Below, in pieces: positions 22,201 to 34,080 of a DNA stretch of 64,000 nt. The DNA comes from Neolentinus lepideus HHB14362 ss-1. Lineage: Eukaryota > Basidiomycota > Agaricomycetes > Gloeophyllales > Gloeophyllaceae. The position numbers and the translations under genes were made by a program. Under the pieces are notes generated by a model. That model did no database searches and was not told the DNA's origin. It saw only the letters and a program-made list of their open reading frames with translations. The stretch lies in the NCBI GenBank assembly GCA_001632425.1, contig KV425558.1, positions 266,173 through 330,172 on the forward strand. The letters are read 5' to 3'. Position 1 is the first letter of the stretch. The number at the start of each line of letters is the position of its first letter.

Positions 22201-24781
22201 GAATACGTGCAACTCCATCGAGACACTACGGTCAATCAATTGATGTTCCAAACGTCACTAGAAGGCGGGGTGCTCAAGTTCACCGATTCACCTCTTTTAC
22301 GGGCAATCACGTACGGTAGGGTCATCATTGTCGACGAAGCGGATAAAGCCCCGGAGCACGTTGTCGCGATATTCAAAAGCCTGGCCGCCCATGGGGAGCT
22401 GACGCTCTCTGACGGGCGGAGAGTTCGACCCACTCGGGAGCGTGATACGGATGTTGCAGTGCATCCTAATTTTAGGCTGATTCTGCTGGCGAATCGACCT
22501 GGATATCGTAAGTCGTAACCCTGTCGATCTCTACAATACTGAGCGGCATTTGTAGCATTCTTGGGTAATCATTTCTTGCAAGTCCTTGGCGACAGCTTCA
22601 GCTGGTCAGTGGAAAACGTAACCTCAGCTGAGGCCCTTGTTGACTCGACAATTACGTTCTAGTCATTCCTTGGCGAATCCGGACGTAGATTCTGAGCGGA
22701 AACTACTCTGTGATCTTGCACCAGAATTGGATGCAGACGTCATTAAGCGTTTGGTCTATGCCTTCCATGACCTGCGTAGAGGGTATGAGGATGGTTCCTT
22801 GAACTATCCTTATTCACTTCGAGGTAATATTCACTATATCTTGCTACTTCTTTGGGGATTGACGTGTCCATCAGAACTCATCAACATCGTGCGCCACATG
22901 CGTGCATATCCGAAAGATCCTCTTGAGGTTACTCTACGAAATATCTTTGATTTCGATGTGTACAAGCGTGAGACAATTGAAAAGCTAGCTGATATCCTAG
23001 AACACCACGGGTAGGTCATTGACTCGTTCTAGCGCGGGTTCTTTAGTAATCTCTCGCCAGACTCACGGTGAAGAACCTTGGCTTGGAAGCTGCGCGAGAG
23101 ACCACAAAGAAAATCCTGGAGATCAAGTTCGAGCCGGAGGGCTCCACGGAGCTGAGCAAGCCCAAATTTGGGAAGGAAGACCCAGAGAACGAGCCACATA
23201 CTGGCGGCAACACTTGGGCAGGGGGCGTGCGTATCCGTCCCTCGCGTACGTGCCGAGTAAATCATACTAATTCATGCATTTATCAGACTGGTGGCAGGGA
23301 CACTGCCGGCCTTGGTGGACGCGGAGGGTACATGCGCCTTTACAAGGGCCATGACATTAACCAAATCTCTGACAAACTGAAGAACGATGTCCCCGACCAT
23401 ATCAAAGAAAAAGCTCGTGAGATGGCAAGGGAGGAGCTTGCAAGAAAGCTCGAGGCGCTAAATATGACTGCCGGCGAGGCCCAGGGGTATGGGACTTTGT
23501 TGACGGCGGTGCAGGCGCATATCGCGCAGCTGTATGATTTGTTGGAAAGTGCGTTTAGCGCTACTTTGAGGTCATGGTGTGTTCGATGAAGCTGACGTGC
23601 GTTTATAGATTTGTCGGCAAAAGAGGAGGAGAGGGTGTGGGTGAAACGGCAGACCGATGGGGAGCTTGATGATAGCCGCCTTACCGAAGGATTAACTGGG
23701 GAGACTACTGTGTACAAGCGACGAGGTATAGAGGAACCTGAGATGGGGCGTCCGCAGATCAAGTGAGCTTTGGGCATCTATAAGTTATGCGCATTCGTTT
23801 CGGGTATCTTATCCATATCATTAGGCCAAAGCGGATAAGATTTCTGTTTGATATCAGCGGGTCCATGTACGTGATTCCTATGTTTCACATTATGTTCTGG
23901 TGAATGTATCCATATTATAAGGTACCGCTTCCAATATGATGGCCGTCTGCAGAGAAGTTTGGAGGCAGGCAAGTAGACAAAATTGTTACAACACAACCAC
24001 TCACGACCAATTTATAGCGATCATGCTTATGGAGACATTTGATCGTTTGACACGGAAAGATAAGTATGTCTGGGATGTAAGTGAGCCTCTCCACGCGAGA
24101 TTGATTCTGTCAACTGATCGTTTTGTTAGATGTTCGGACACGTGAGTAAGATATGTCAGGAATGACACAACCCTTACAGGTTCCTTGATTTTGCTAGTCT
24201 GGCGATTCCCCGGTTATACCACTTGTTGAGTCGGACAAGCCGCCGAAGGAGATGCACGAACGATGGAAAGTAGTCCAGAAGATGGACATGACCACTCAAT
24301 ACTCATTTGCCGGCGACTACACTGGTGAGTGGCTTCGCCGCCATATTCACGTCTTCAACGCTGATGTTCTTCAGTTGAGGCCATTGAGAAATCTGTCCTG
24401 GAAGTCGGGAAGTTCGATGCAGGTGAAGCATGCTGTTTTATTACTCCGTTTACATTGGAGCGTCAACGGAGATTAGACGACTGGTTCGTAATCGCCATCA
24501 CCGACGCCAACTTTGAGAGATACGGCATCAAACCTGAGGATTTGAAGAATGCCATGAATCGCAATCCGAAAGTTCACTCTGCTCTTATCTGCATTGGCGA
24601 GGGCGCTGAAGCAAAATGGTTCGTACATCCTTTCCTTCACTAGTCTGACGCTAAATGACACGATCTCGTATTTCGCCACAGGATACCTAGGTACTTGCAA
24701 GGGCGTGCCTTCCGCGTGTCGAACGCTGCAGATATTCCGAATGTGCTGCGAAGTATCTTATCGACTATGGTAGATCGATGA
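19292..24781 (+). CDS. VWA8-like protein: dynein/midasin-type AAA domains plus C-terminal VWA domain
   Basis: Large multi-exon gene. The N-terminus (MRGLWPTIIRRHQYM...) is basic and acid-free, fitting a mitochondrial presequence; animal VWA8 is mitochondrial. A second ATG lies at 19334. First ATPase module: a P-loop position that reads LSQPGPYARRLAMMF without the canonical GKT/S, then NSEYEYIALHRDIGETELKQ and VLNNLLENREMNLDDG. Second module: Walker A GNQGVGKNK, QLHRDTTVNQL, Walker B VIIVDEADKAPEHV and LILLANRPGYP. The C-terminus carries a von Willebrand A domain with the MIDAS motif FLFDISGSMYRFQYDGRL, near 23845-23945 across an intron. It ends ...ILSTMVDR with the stop at 24779-24781. All joins examined keep frame. 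The precise role is unknown; a mitochondrial AAA ATPase is the best statement. Confidence 0.9.
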
Positions 24782-25125
24782 CGTGGTTGCTCACTTGTTT
24801 CGGTGTCTTATTATCCTCCATGCATCGTTATATTTGCCTGTCAAATATTTTTATCTTGCATGTTGTGTTAGAGACTAAAATCACTGTATAGTATACAAGG
24901 ATATTTGCCTATTTTTATGCATCTCATTGGTTTCATATGAGTTTCTTGTTCACGGAACGATCAGATGCGGAGATCTCGGAGTCTATGGTATCGGCGAATG
25001 CCGATGATCACGTGCTCGTGTGATTGCCTCGCGGGGCATTCATTCGGACAACATTCTGGCCACTATTATCATTGCCAACGTTGTCGCCGACGTTGAACGC
25101 ACCATCGCCGCCGTCGTCACCGACG
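24782..25125. other. Intergenic region with promoter of the Sds3-like gene
   Basis: The start of the next gene is placed at ATG 25126. The open frame reaches back to 25024, but its first codon is TTG and there is no ATG before 25126. The interval is AT-rich on the left and GC-rich on the right. Confidence 0.5.
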
Positions 25126-28100
25126 ATGCCTAACTCTATCGCATCGTCCGAGCCCCTCAGCTCCCCCTCCCCGTCGCCACCGCCCCCAGCAGCGCAGCAT
25201 CCAACCCACGCGGGTCTGGACACCGACGGTTCTGAACTGTCAGAGCTGACGGACGACGAGCAGGACAGCGAAAACCGTGGCAGCGGTGAGCAGGATGATG
25301 AGACGAGGACGCCACGCCGTTCTGGAAAGAAGAAGCGTGGTTCACTTGTACCCGCTCCGATGTGGGACTGGGCGTACAAGCAGAAGAGGAGCGATGATCG
25401 AGGCGAAATGGTCGAAGAAGAAGAGGAGGAGGACGAAGACCTTAGTCGAAGTGGTACCAGCTATCCACGAGCGATGGAGGAAGAAGAGGACGAGGAGGAC
25501 TCGTTCAAGGGTGAAATTGTGGAGGTCGGTAAGGAGGGACGCCACCGGGATGTGAAACGCAGTGGGAGCCCCCGGGATATGCAAGTTGACGCGCCAAATC
25601 CTACTATACGACGTTCTATTGAGCCTGCAGCTAATGCAATGGACGACGCCGCCTTCGGTTCTGAAGGCTTCGGCAGCGACCACGGGGGCAAGGACGAAGG
25701 CGAGTCCGAGGCCGACATGGATGATGACCACGACTCGATCAGATTCTCGCGACCGGACACGAAGGAGAACACCCCCGATCTGACGGACAACGAGCAGGAG
25801 GAAGGCGACAACAATGTGGAAGAGGAGGAGGAAGAGGATGATAGCCGCCCTATCACTATGTCCGCGCGCGTCGAGGAGGAAGAAGAGGTGGAGTCGGAGG
25901 AAGCGGAATCCGAAGATGAACCAGACAATGCTGAACACTTGGGCGATCACGACATAGAAGGTGACCAGGAAGTCGATCCCCCACCTATCCCAGTCAAGCG
26001 TGTCACGCCGCCCATCACTGCATCCATGGATCCTAACGAAGATATCACTGCACCTAAACCGGGAACTGTAGTGCCTCTGCAAGAGAAGGCGGCAGCATCA
26101 TCTATTATGGCCGGCGCATCCGTGATCGACGCCCCATCTCCCACTTCCTCTGATTCTGCCCGGTCGTCCGTACAATCGTCGCCTTCCTCGTCTCGCTCGG
26201 CATCACCTGAGCCCGGCAGCGGTAACCGTAGAAAGCGGAAGAAACGTACTACTGAGCCTGGGGCCGACAAAGCTAAGAGCGCGCCTCTCTCCTCCGGACC
26301 CTTGGATGTCAAGGCAGACGATGGGGACGTAGAGGACGCAGACAAGGACGCAGTAGATGGTGATCAGGACGCCGACGTGGAGGCAGACATTGAGGCGGAC
26401 GCAGTAGACGATGATGAAGTCGACGAGCACGAGATGGAGTCCGAGCTGCAGCCTGCGCATCGAGCGGAAGCGTTGGACGTTCTCGCAAAAATAGAGTTCA
26501 GATTCGCGCTGCTCCGGGAGAGGCTGTATATGGAGAAGATGGAGGGGCTTGCTTGGGAAGAAGCATTGATCACAGAAGGTGAATGATGCTACGCGGTCTC
26601 GTGTCATCCTACATTAATTTGGTATTAACTCTGGTCTGCCGTATTATCAGATAACCATCCAGAGCTGCTAGTCCTTCAGGCTGAGCTTGCTAAGCGGCGT
26701 GACAAGCGACTCGAACTGGCAGCAAAGAGGAGGTCATACGAGGTGACGATGGTGACGAGAAAGCGGAAGGCAGATGAGGACGGGGTGTGGAGTTGGTGGA
26801 AAGTAGGTTTCTTTCTGAAGACTGATTGTGTGGATAGCTTCACAAACGTGCTGTCTTAGTTCTCAAGAGATGAGTTGCAGACGGAAATGATTTCTGAAAC
26901 GAATAGGAAGCGGAGACGATTGGAAAGGGCGAGAAGAGCGTCTGAACGGCCTCAACCGAGTACGTTTCCTCTGCGTATAGTCATAGTATTGTCTAATCTA
27001 TGACATGATTACGTCTCTCCTTTTCTTATTTTACAGTGCGGCGAATTCCTGACTCTCCTATGAACGTTCCTCCTGCCCCCACATTGCGCGAAGTGGTCAA
27101 GTCTACGCCCTTCGCGAGCCTCACTGATCCCTCATCTCGTGGTAATTCTAAGCGTGATACTGTCAATACCCGACCTCTCGTGTATCCCCAACTGTCGTCC
27201 CTCAGTTCAGCCGAGATAGGCAACGACCTAGAGCTCATCTGGCAACAACGTCGGCGGCATGTAGACGCGCGTTCTATGAATCCACCTATGGGTCCTCCAC
27301 TCACGCATGCATACGATCCAGGATATGGACCCATAGACGGCGGTCACTACAACGTTCCTGGGTCAAGTCGCGTGCCGCCTCCGTTCCCTCCACTCATGCA
27401 GGGGTATCCAGGACCAAGCGGATCGTCTCGTATGCAGCACCACCATGCAGGTCCGTCTGGCTTACACCAATCCCATCTCCCGATGGACCAGGATTTAGCC
27501 ATGACCAATACTGGTCCTCCGTCCTCAGCCCCGTACGCTCAGCCTCTTGGAGCCGGGATGAGGCGATCATTGAGCCCAGTACATGTGACCGCGAATGGAG
27601 CATCAAATGGGTGGTTGGGAGGATCGAGTAAGGGCAAACCGCCCGGCCACAGCGACTGGATGAAGGATTCTAGGAGGCCCAGCGGTGGCAAAGATGAGTA
27701 TGGTGATCGGGATAGAGAACGGGATAGGGCACGCGAGAGGAGCGATAGAGAACGCGCTGAATGGGAGCAGCGTGAGAGGGATAGGTACCAAATGCAGATG
27801 CTGCAGTCCCAGCCTGTTCGACCATCGCATGCTTTACACGGCGGTCCTGGGTCTTTGCCACATGCAGGACCTCCCAATCATCATCATCACCATCATCATA
27901 TCCACCATCACCACCACCCAGCTTCTTCTTTAGGTGGTACACCAGGTCCTAGTGTTGGAGGGAATGCGCCCAGTCCTCGCGTGTCTATATTATCTCGTGA
28001 TTTTGACAGTGGCCGACCTCATTCAGGTCCGCCAACTACGGAGATCATCAACCTTCAGTCCTCCAAGAGATCTCCCAATGGATATTGGAAGGCGGAAGAA

Positions 28101-28934
28101 CTGGATTCTAGTCGTGACAGAGTCCGACCGCAGGCAAATCAGCATCCACTGGATGATCGGTCTGCTCAGCACATCTTGGCGCCTGTGCAGTTGATGGGTG
28201 GTCATGGTCCCCCAATTCATGCACCTTCAGCCCCCGCTTCGATGGCGCCTTCTCCACGCGGCCCTTGGAGTGCTGCAGATGACATGGCGATGCGAAGGCC
28301 ATCTTCAGCAACAATGAGCCATCAACCTTCTATGTCTGGTCGAAGCTCACCTGGGCCTCTACTTGGATCCGTCCATGGTATGCGCGGGCCTCCGCCTCCG
28401 TCGGGGTCAAGGCAAACCTCTTTGAATATTTCCTCACCTCGTACGACGAAGCCTCCTCCACCTACTAGCCCCGTGTCCTCCTCGCCGGGTTTTCCAGGAC
28501 CTCTCAGATCACCAAGTCGTTCCTCACATACCCTACCATCAGGACCTACCTCACTGTCATCGTCTACAACGCAGCTGCCTGCGCACCCATCTGTTCTATC
28601 CGGCAGTCCTGCTTCGAGACCCGCTAGACCTCCCTCGCCTCCTTCGCTCTCTAAAATGATCCATCCGGGTGGTCCTGGTGGACCATCTCCTCTTTCTGGC
28701 CCAGCGCGACCCGTGAGCCCGATGTCTCGATCTGCTAATATCGACACACATCCTCATAGCACGGGCCCTTCCCCTCCTTTCAACGGCAGTAATAGGACAA
28801 CCACTCCTCTCTCACTATTTCCAGGGCATCCCGCACCTTCTTCCAAGGGACTGCCGTCTGACCACTCCTCACCTCAGCTAAACAATGTCCCACCTCCCAA
28901 AATGAATGTCGTTCAATTAGTAGATGGATCATAG
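25126..28934 (+). CDS. Sds3-like subunit of a Sin3 histone deacetylase complex
   Basis: Four exons (25126-26578, 26651-26802, 26860-26959, 27037-28934) give 1,200 residues. The recognisable core is the Sds3/BRMS1/Dep1-type helical domain: ALDVLAKIEFRFALLRERLY, HPELLVLQAELAKRRDKRLE, DGVWSWWK and RDELQTEMISETNRKRRR, spread over the end of exon 1 and exons 2-3. The first 450 residues are strongly acidic and Ser-rich, with long Glu/Asp runs. The last 600 residues are a Pro/Ser/His-rich disordered tail with a poly-His block. In yeast, Sds3 and Dep1 sit in the large Rpd3 complex, where they support deacetylase integrity. The product is much longer than yeast Sds3; the acidic N-terminus recalls Dep1. 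Antisense frames over the acidic part are compositional shadows. Confidence 0.85.
27874..27919 (+). repeat. CAT/CAC codon run (poly-His tract)
   Basis: Imperfect CAY trinucleotide repeat within the Sds3-like exon 4. It encodes seven His, one Ile, then five His. It is likely length-polymorphic. Confidence 0.9.
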
Positions 28935-29240
28935 TCGAACTCGATATCTTAGCCGTTTATTTCATCGGTCTTACTGTATTTTACCTCGTTATTGTGATTT
29001 ATTGGAATGTATTGGCAGGGCTACTATTGTTGTTACTCAATATTGCGGCTGTGGAATATTCGCCTCCACCTATTGTGCAACAGACACATTGAGTCTGTAG
29101 ACTGGGCAGGATACAGGGTAACGTATAGACAGATATCAGTGCATTTAGCTATGTGCAAACCAGACTGCACATAGTGATAACGAGTAACCGACAAGTCCCA
29201 TGGAAAGTCGCAGGTAGAAAAATGAGGAGAGACGATACTC
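28935..29240. other. Convergent 3' intergenic region
   Basis: 306 bp between the stop codons of the Sds3-like (+) and Rtf1 (-) genes. No coding signal; presumed polyadenylation regions of both. Confidence 0.5.
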
Positions 29241-31358
29241 CTAGAAATCCCCGAGGTCGATTTCTATATTGTTCAGCACTTGCGCAGCGAAACTCTTGGA
29301 TTTGGTGCCAGCTGTCTGCTCTTGCCCCGGGAGTGCCGATGGTGGAAGCGGTGAAACATCCCGAGATGAAGGATCCATTGCGGCAAGAGAGCTGACAGCA
29401 AGCGGTGTTCCTTGGCTGTCGACCAGCCAAAAAGCAAGAAGACACAAGGGACCATGAAGTCAAAAGTAAAATACGATAGCAAGAAGTTACAAACCTCGTC
29501 TTGGCCGCAAGCACCGGTGTCGACGTCCCAGATTTCGATTGCAGAGCCAACTTGCGCTCTCTTCGCTTACGCTCGGACTCAGCGAACTCGGCCTTACGAA
29601 CAGCTTCCATATTTGCCTTGCGATTCCGCTCGTTCACCTTCGCCATGATATCATTCTGCGCGTCCTCCTCGCGGTGGTGCGAGTCCGCAGTGACAGCGAG
29701 CGCCTTCAGCTGCACGTCGATCTCTTGAACCTCTTTATAGTCCTGGCGTCGAAGTGCGAGTGTGCGCGCCTGCGTGAGTCGAGAGCGCTCCATCGTGAGT
29801 GCGGCGGCGGACGGCCGATTCGCATTGAGCTGGCTCTTGCGAGCGAGCATGGCGCTGATGTCACTCTAGTAATGGACGGCGTTCGACGCTGCGGTGCGGT
29901 GCGATGTATCACATGGGAACGTACCTCAGTCTTAGGTTGGGCAGGCAACTTCGCTAGCTGCTCGATTTTCTTTTGGAGTTGCCTCTTCGTTGGGAGTTTC
30001 CATTTGTCGGCCTCACAGGTCTTGAGCAACCGCTCGAACTCGTGCTGAGGCAAGCTCAGAATTGGTGTGTAGACTTAAATAGCCGAGCACTGACCGGCAT
30101 AAACGCAGAATTAGACGTCCTATCCATGGGCCATTCCTTGGTGGCCTTCGAGTGTCTGAGCTCGAATAGCTGGTTGACCATCTGGTTGTTCATGGGATAG
30201 GGCTTGGTCAGGTTCGCGCCCAAGTCTTCACAGGGTCAGGACGATAAAAGCGTGGACCCGTTCAGTAAATCACGCACTCGTTATCTCGCATATGCGATAT
30301 ACTGGTTGACCTCCTTGGTCACCAATCAAGTAGCGTACCCAGGCGCCTGAGCGGAGTAGGTCATTGCACGCTCTGCGAGACACGATCCATCCCGACCTTT
30401 GATATAATCTTCGAACCACGGAGCAAGATAGTGTTTAGCAAGTAAATCTCTTGACAGCCTGCACTTCTCAAGATCCTCGAGGGTGATTGGCTCGTCGTCG
30501 GGGTGCTTCTGATCAAAGTATTTCCGTTCCCGTTCTTCTTCTTGCTCCTGCTTGCTGATCATACCCTCTTCCTCTTCTTCCGATGACATCTCCATGTCTG
30601 TCGGCGAAGAAGAGCGTTGGCGCTTGGGCGAGCCATTCGTCTAACCCCGATAGTTGAAGAGATGTCGAACAAGGACTGGGGAGCAGGCGTACCCGTTTCC
30701 TCTCATCCTTCGCTTTCCGTCGCGCCTTCAGTTCGTCGAGCTTCCGGGACTTCTCTTTCGTAGCACCTCTACCGGTGTGCTGACCTGCAGACAGGTTCAA
30801 GCGGAATTTATGAGAGCACAGATGAGTAGCACGCACGTTTCGCAGCCCTCGCGACACTGTCAGATTCAACACCACCATTGCGCTGGGCTCGCAGCATCTG
30901 TTCGAGATTTCGTTTGTCTTGGTTCCTCTGCATCTCCTCCAGCCGCTGAGCTAGAATTTCCTCGCGCTCGATTTCGGGCATCGATAGCAGTCTGCGTAGG
31001 ATGGCATCTCCATCGATAACGATATGTCGGTCACGAAATGAAGACACACCTTTCTCGATCTTCCTCATCCTTATATTTACCCTCCAGGGGATACGGGTTG
31101 ACCTTCTCTGCTTCCTCTTCGCTCTCGGGCTCTTCGTCGGTATGCACACTGTCATCGCCGATGCCACGTATGAACACCCTCCAAAACAAAACAAAAACAT
31201 CACAATAACGAAGCAATAATGACTTACTCTGGCTTGCGCCGCTTGTTCGCTGTCGCACTGGCCGCCGACATTCGTACTTGTTTTCTTTTGCGCTTTTTCT
31301 CAGTGGCGCCCGCAAGCTCCAGCAGTTCGTCGGAGAAGTCGCCTTCAGAGTCTGACAT
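29241..31358 (-). CDS. RTF1: Rtf1, Plus-3 domain subunit of the Paf1 elongation complex
   Basis: Nuclear transcription-elongation factor that supports H2B ubiquitination and Paf1 recruitment. The start ATG at 31358 gives MSDSEGDFSDELLELAGATEKKRKK, an acidic then basic N-terminus typical of the family. Further in come PYPLEGKYKDEEDR, LLSMPEIEREEILAQRLEEM (the region preceding the histone-modification domain), then the Plus-3 domain: ITLEDLEKCRLSRDLLAKHY, WFEDYIKG, VRYLIGDQGG, PVYRICEI, LTKPYPMNNQMVNQLFELRH and an MDRTSNS.F stretch. A long charged coiled-coil C-terminus follows (ALRRQDYKEVQEIDVQLKAL). The last exon begins at 29415 after an intron from 29494, and ends NNIEIDLGDF with the stop at 29241-29243. 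Several introns are present and their exact borders were not all resolved. No defects are seen. Confidence 0.92.
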
Positions 31359-31655
31359 GGTAGTCCTTTGTTTGTTGTTTGCGAATAGTGACGGTCTGTG
31401 CAGGGTGACGGTGACGGACAGAGGCTAGAGCTGTGCATTACCAGATTTGTTCCGGTGGGAACACTCGGAATCTGCCGCCATCCGGGACTGTGCGTTCGAA
31501 TCCTATTTCATCTGTTGCGCAGACACTGGATGATGCATCTCCCTGTGCCAAATTGAACTATATAAGAAGTGTATGAAATACAAGTAACCTGGAATTCGCA
31601 TGAGAACAGGGTGGGCGCAAACAGTGGCAGAAAATACTCACAATCTGTAGCAACA
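31359..31655. other. Short intergenic, Rtf1 promoter
   Basis: About 300 bp between the Sof1 stop and the Rtf1 start, both minus strand. No gene seen. Confidence 0.45.
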
Positions 31656-33455
31656 CTAGCTCTGCTCGGCAATGACCACCTTCTTCCTCTCCGCCTTGGG
31701 CACACTTGCCCCCGCCCTCGTATGCTTCCTCCGTCTCTCTTCCTTGATCCGCTGCGCGTCCAGCATCGACCGCTTGAGTTGTGTGGCCTTGTACACCGGC
31801 TTCGGTACATGACGACTCCTATTTACCGATCAGAGAACAAAGCGCCAGGGGAGACATAGGTCTAGAACATACCGATGCACCTTCCCAACCTCCTGATCGT
31901 GTTTCCAACGCTCCTTGAGACTGTCGCGGTACTCAATTGCAGCCCGCTCACGCGCAGTGATGATCCCTAGCTTCTCGTGCGCTTTGGCCTTCCAGAGACG
32001 CACGTTCCCGTCGTCTGATCCTGAAACCACGAATCGAGCGTCATGTGTAAATGCTGTTGACAGTACTCTGCGTACAGTAGTTTATTGTAAAAATAGTCAC
32101 TCCAGACAAAGGTGATAGTTCAACGTACCTCTGCATTCGTTTTGTGTGATACACCTCCGGGGCCTTTCCCACACCCTCTTTCCACACTCGCACCGTCCGA
32201 TCCCAACCGCCGCTGACAAATTCGAGGCCAGTTGGACTCCAGTCGCAGGACATGACAGCGGCAACGTGAGCTTTGTATATTTGCGTGGGTGTTGACAGTG
32301 ACCGAATGTCAAATGTATACAGGTTGTGGTCTTCGGAGGCGAGTAAAATGGAGGTGGGGAATGTGGGTGACCATGACAGTGAATTGTTGCGCATCTGTAG
32401 TGTAATAAGTGAGAAGAGGGGGTGAGATGATATCAGAGAATGACAAACCTGCATGACTGTCCTCCGTTCGGCTTTGCCTGTTCGTATGTCATACAGTGTG
32501 AATGTTCGGTCAGTACCTATACTGGCTAAGACGGAGAATTCGGAGAGATTAAATCGGACTGATGTGATGGTTTCCGTGGAAGTGGGTAGTGTGAGGTCGG
32601 ATATTGGCGCACTCCTACAAACGAGGGTAATGGTAGTTAGAGAATGAGAATTCAAGGATTTCAATGACACTCGCTTGGTCTCATCCCATATTTGCACGGC
32701 ATTAGATGCTGTTGCGAACAGGGGATCTGTGCGGTGGTGATCAATGGAGCTATAAAAGTAATTGTCAGCACAAGCCGATCAATTGAGTCCCGCGAAAGGC
32801 CAACGCACTTGAAAACTGTTTTCCCTGGGAATACAGATAATGGCTCTGACGACTGTTCAAAGATCAGCTATTGCAAAAAGTATACGAGCGAATACATATA
32901 CCACATGCGACTCCTGCTGCTCCACGACACGCCATAACTTCACTGTCCGATCGACACCACAACTCAACAGCCTCTCCTCGTCCGCAAAGCACAGCCCCGA
33001 GATCTTGCCCTTGTGCGCCCCATTTAACCGCAGGATCTGCTCTCTCCGACCCAGGTCATGCAGGATAATCTCTGCAACTCGTTAACTCGATGTAGGCCGG
33101 AGATGAGCGACTCGCACGCACATACCTCCATCCCAACTGCCGCTGGCAATTGTCGTCAAACTCTCAGGCTTCTTTGCTAACACCTCAACTGCGTCCGAGT
33201 GACCCTCAAACGCAGCTACAAAGGGCTGCGCGAACATCCGCTCCATCTTGGCTGCGTTCAGCGCGCGTTTACGCTCTCGTGCTTTGGCGAACGGGTGCAT
33301 CGACGGGTCCAGATTGCGGGAAGCAGGGGTTGGGTCTCCTCGTCGCATTGGTAAGTGAGATGAGGGCGCATGTTGTAACACTGATATTTTCTGTGTTCAC
33401 AATATTGAGATGGATATGATATTTCGTACACGAGGATATGCTCACTTACCACCAT
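31656..33455 (-). CDS. SOF1: Sof1 (DCAF13), WD40 protein of the SSU processome
   Basis: Nucleolar WD40 protein needed for 18S rRNA maturation. The first coding exon is just ATG-GTG (33455-33450), spliced to 33390, giving MVKISVL... then ASRNLDPSMHPFAKARERKRALNAAKMERMFAQPFVAAFEGHSD, the diagnostic Sof1 N-terminus. WD repeats follow: IASGSWDG, GHKISGLCF-type and CGVDRTVKLW, ASIGTDRTFTLYDIR, LLASEDHNLYTFDIR, FVSGGWDRTVRVWKEG and FVVSGSDDGNVRLWKAK. The C-terminal Sof1 domain reads KVHRSRHVPKPVYKATQLKR then RRRKHTRAG and KAERKKVVIAEQS (last codons 31656-31700). Introns are short and GT-AG. An alternative start at 33348 would drop the MVKISVL segment. Confidence 0.93.
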
Positions 33456-34080
33456 CTTCGAGTTTCCGCAAACGGACTTGATGACTATTATTGCGTAACA
33501 GTAAGGTACTTTGGTCGAGTATGACTCCCGTTCAGATCACCAGACGTCAGGTGCAGATGTACTTTCTGTAGAGGAAATACAGGCGCCCGCAGAGAATTTG
33601 CGTTCATCGGCGGCCGGCAAATCTATGTACCGGCTGAAGATCACTGAGAAGCACCTGATTTAGACTTGCAAAGGATTCTGCAGTGCTTGCTACTGTACAC
33701 CTCCTAACAATTTATACTGTGGCATCTCAGATCTGTTCGTTGAGGTCAGACTTGTCAAATCATAAATATGTATCGATGGGAATCAACGGTCCATGTGTAT
33801 TAGGACGATCTGATTTAGAGACGTTGTATAGCAACGCCGGCGTAGGCGCGGTAACGGGTCGCCTTTTCTTACCCTGTGGCCGGTCCACTCTCCTGTAGTT
33901 TCCTTCAGACTTGGTCAGTCGCGTCTTGCAGCCAGTCTGCTGTCCGTTCGTTACTCTCCTCGACGGCCTCGTCTTTCGTTTTGGATCTCTGGCAGGTCGC
34001 TCGCCCAAATGTACATGCTTGTTCGTCCTGGTTGATTCAGACCGCACGGAATACACACGTCTCGGTCGGGCTTTCATTAA
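33456..34080. other. Divergent intergenic region
   Basis: 625 bp between the Sof1 start (-) and the seven-helix protein start (+). Small overlapping frames lack motifs. An in-frame TAA lies directly before the chosen ATG at 34081. Confidence 0.5.

Noticed and set aside
25024..25125. Upstream extension of the Sds3-like gene
   Set aside because: The first codon is TTG and no ATG occurs before 25126; the extension is not needed for the family.
25342..26607. Several long antisense frames over the Sds3-like exon 1
   Set aside because: They arise from the GAG/GAC-rich acidic codon runs read backwards (Ser/Leu/Phe-rich translations) and carry no motif.
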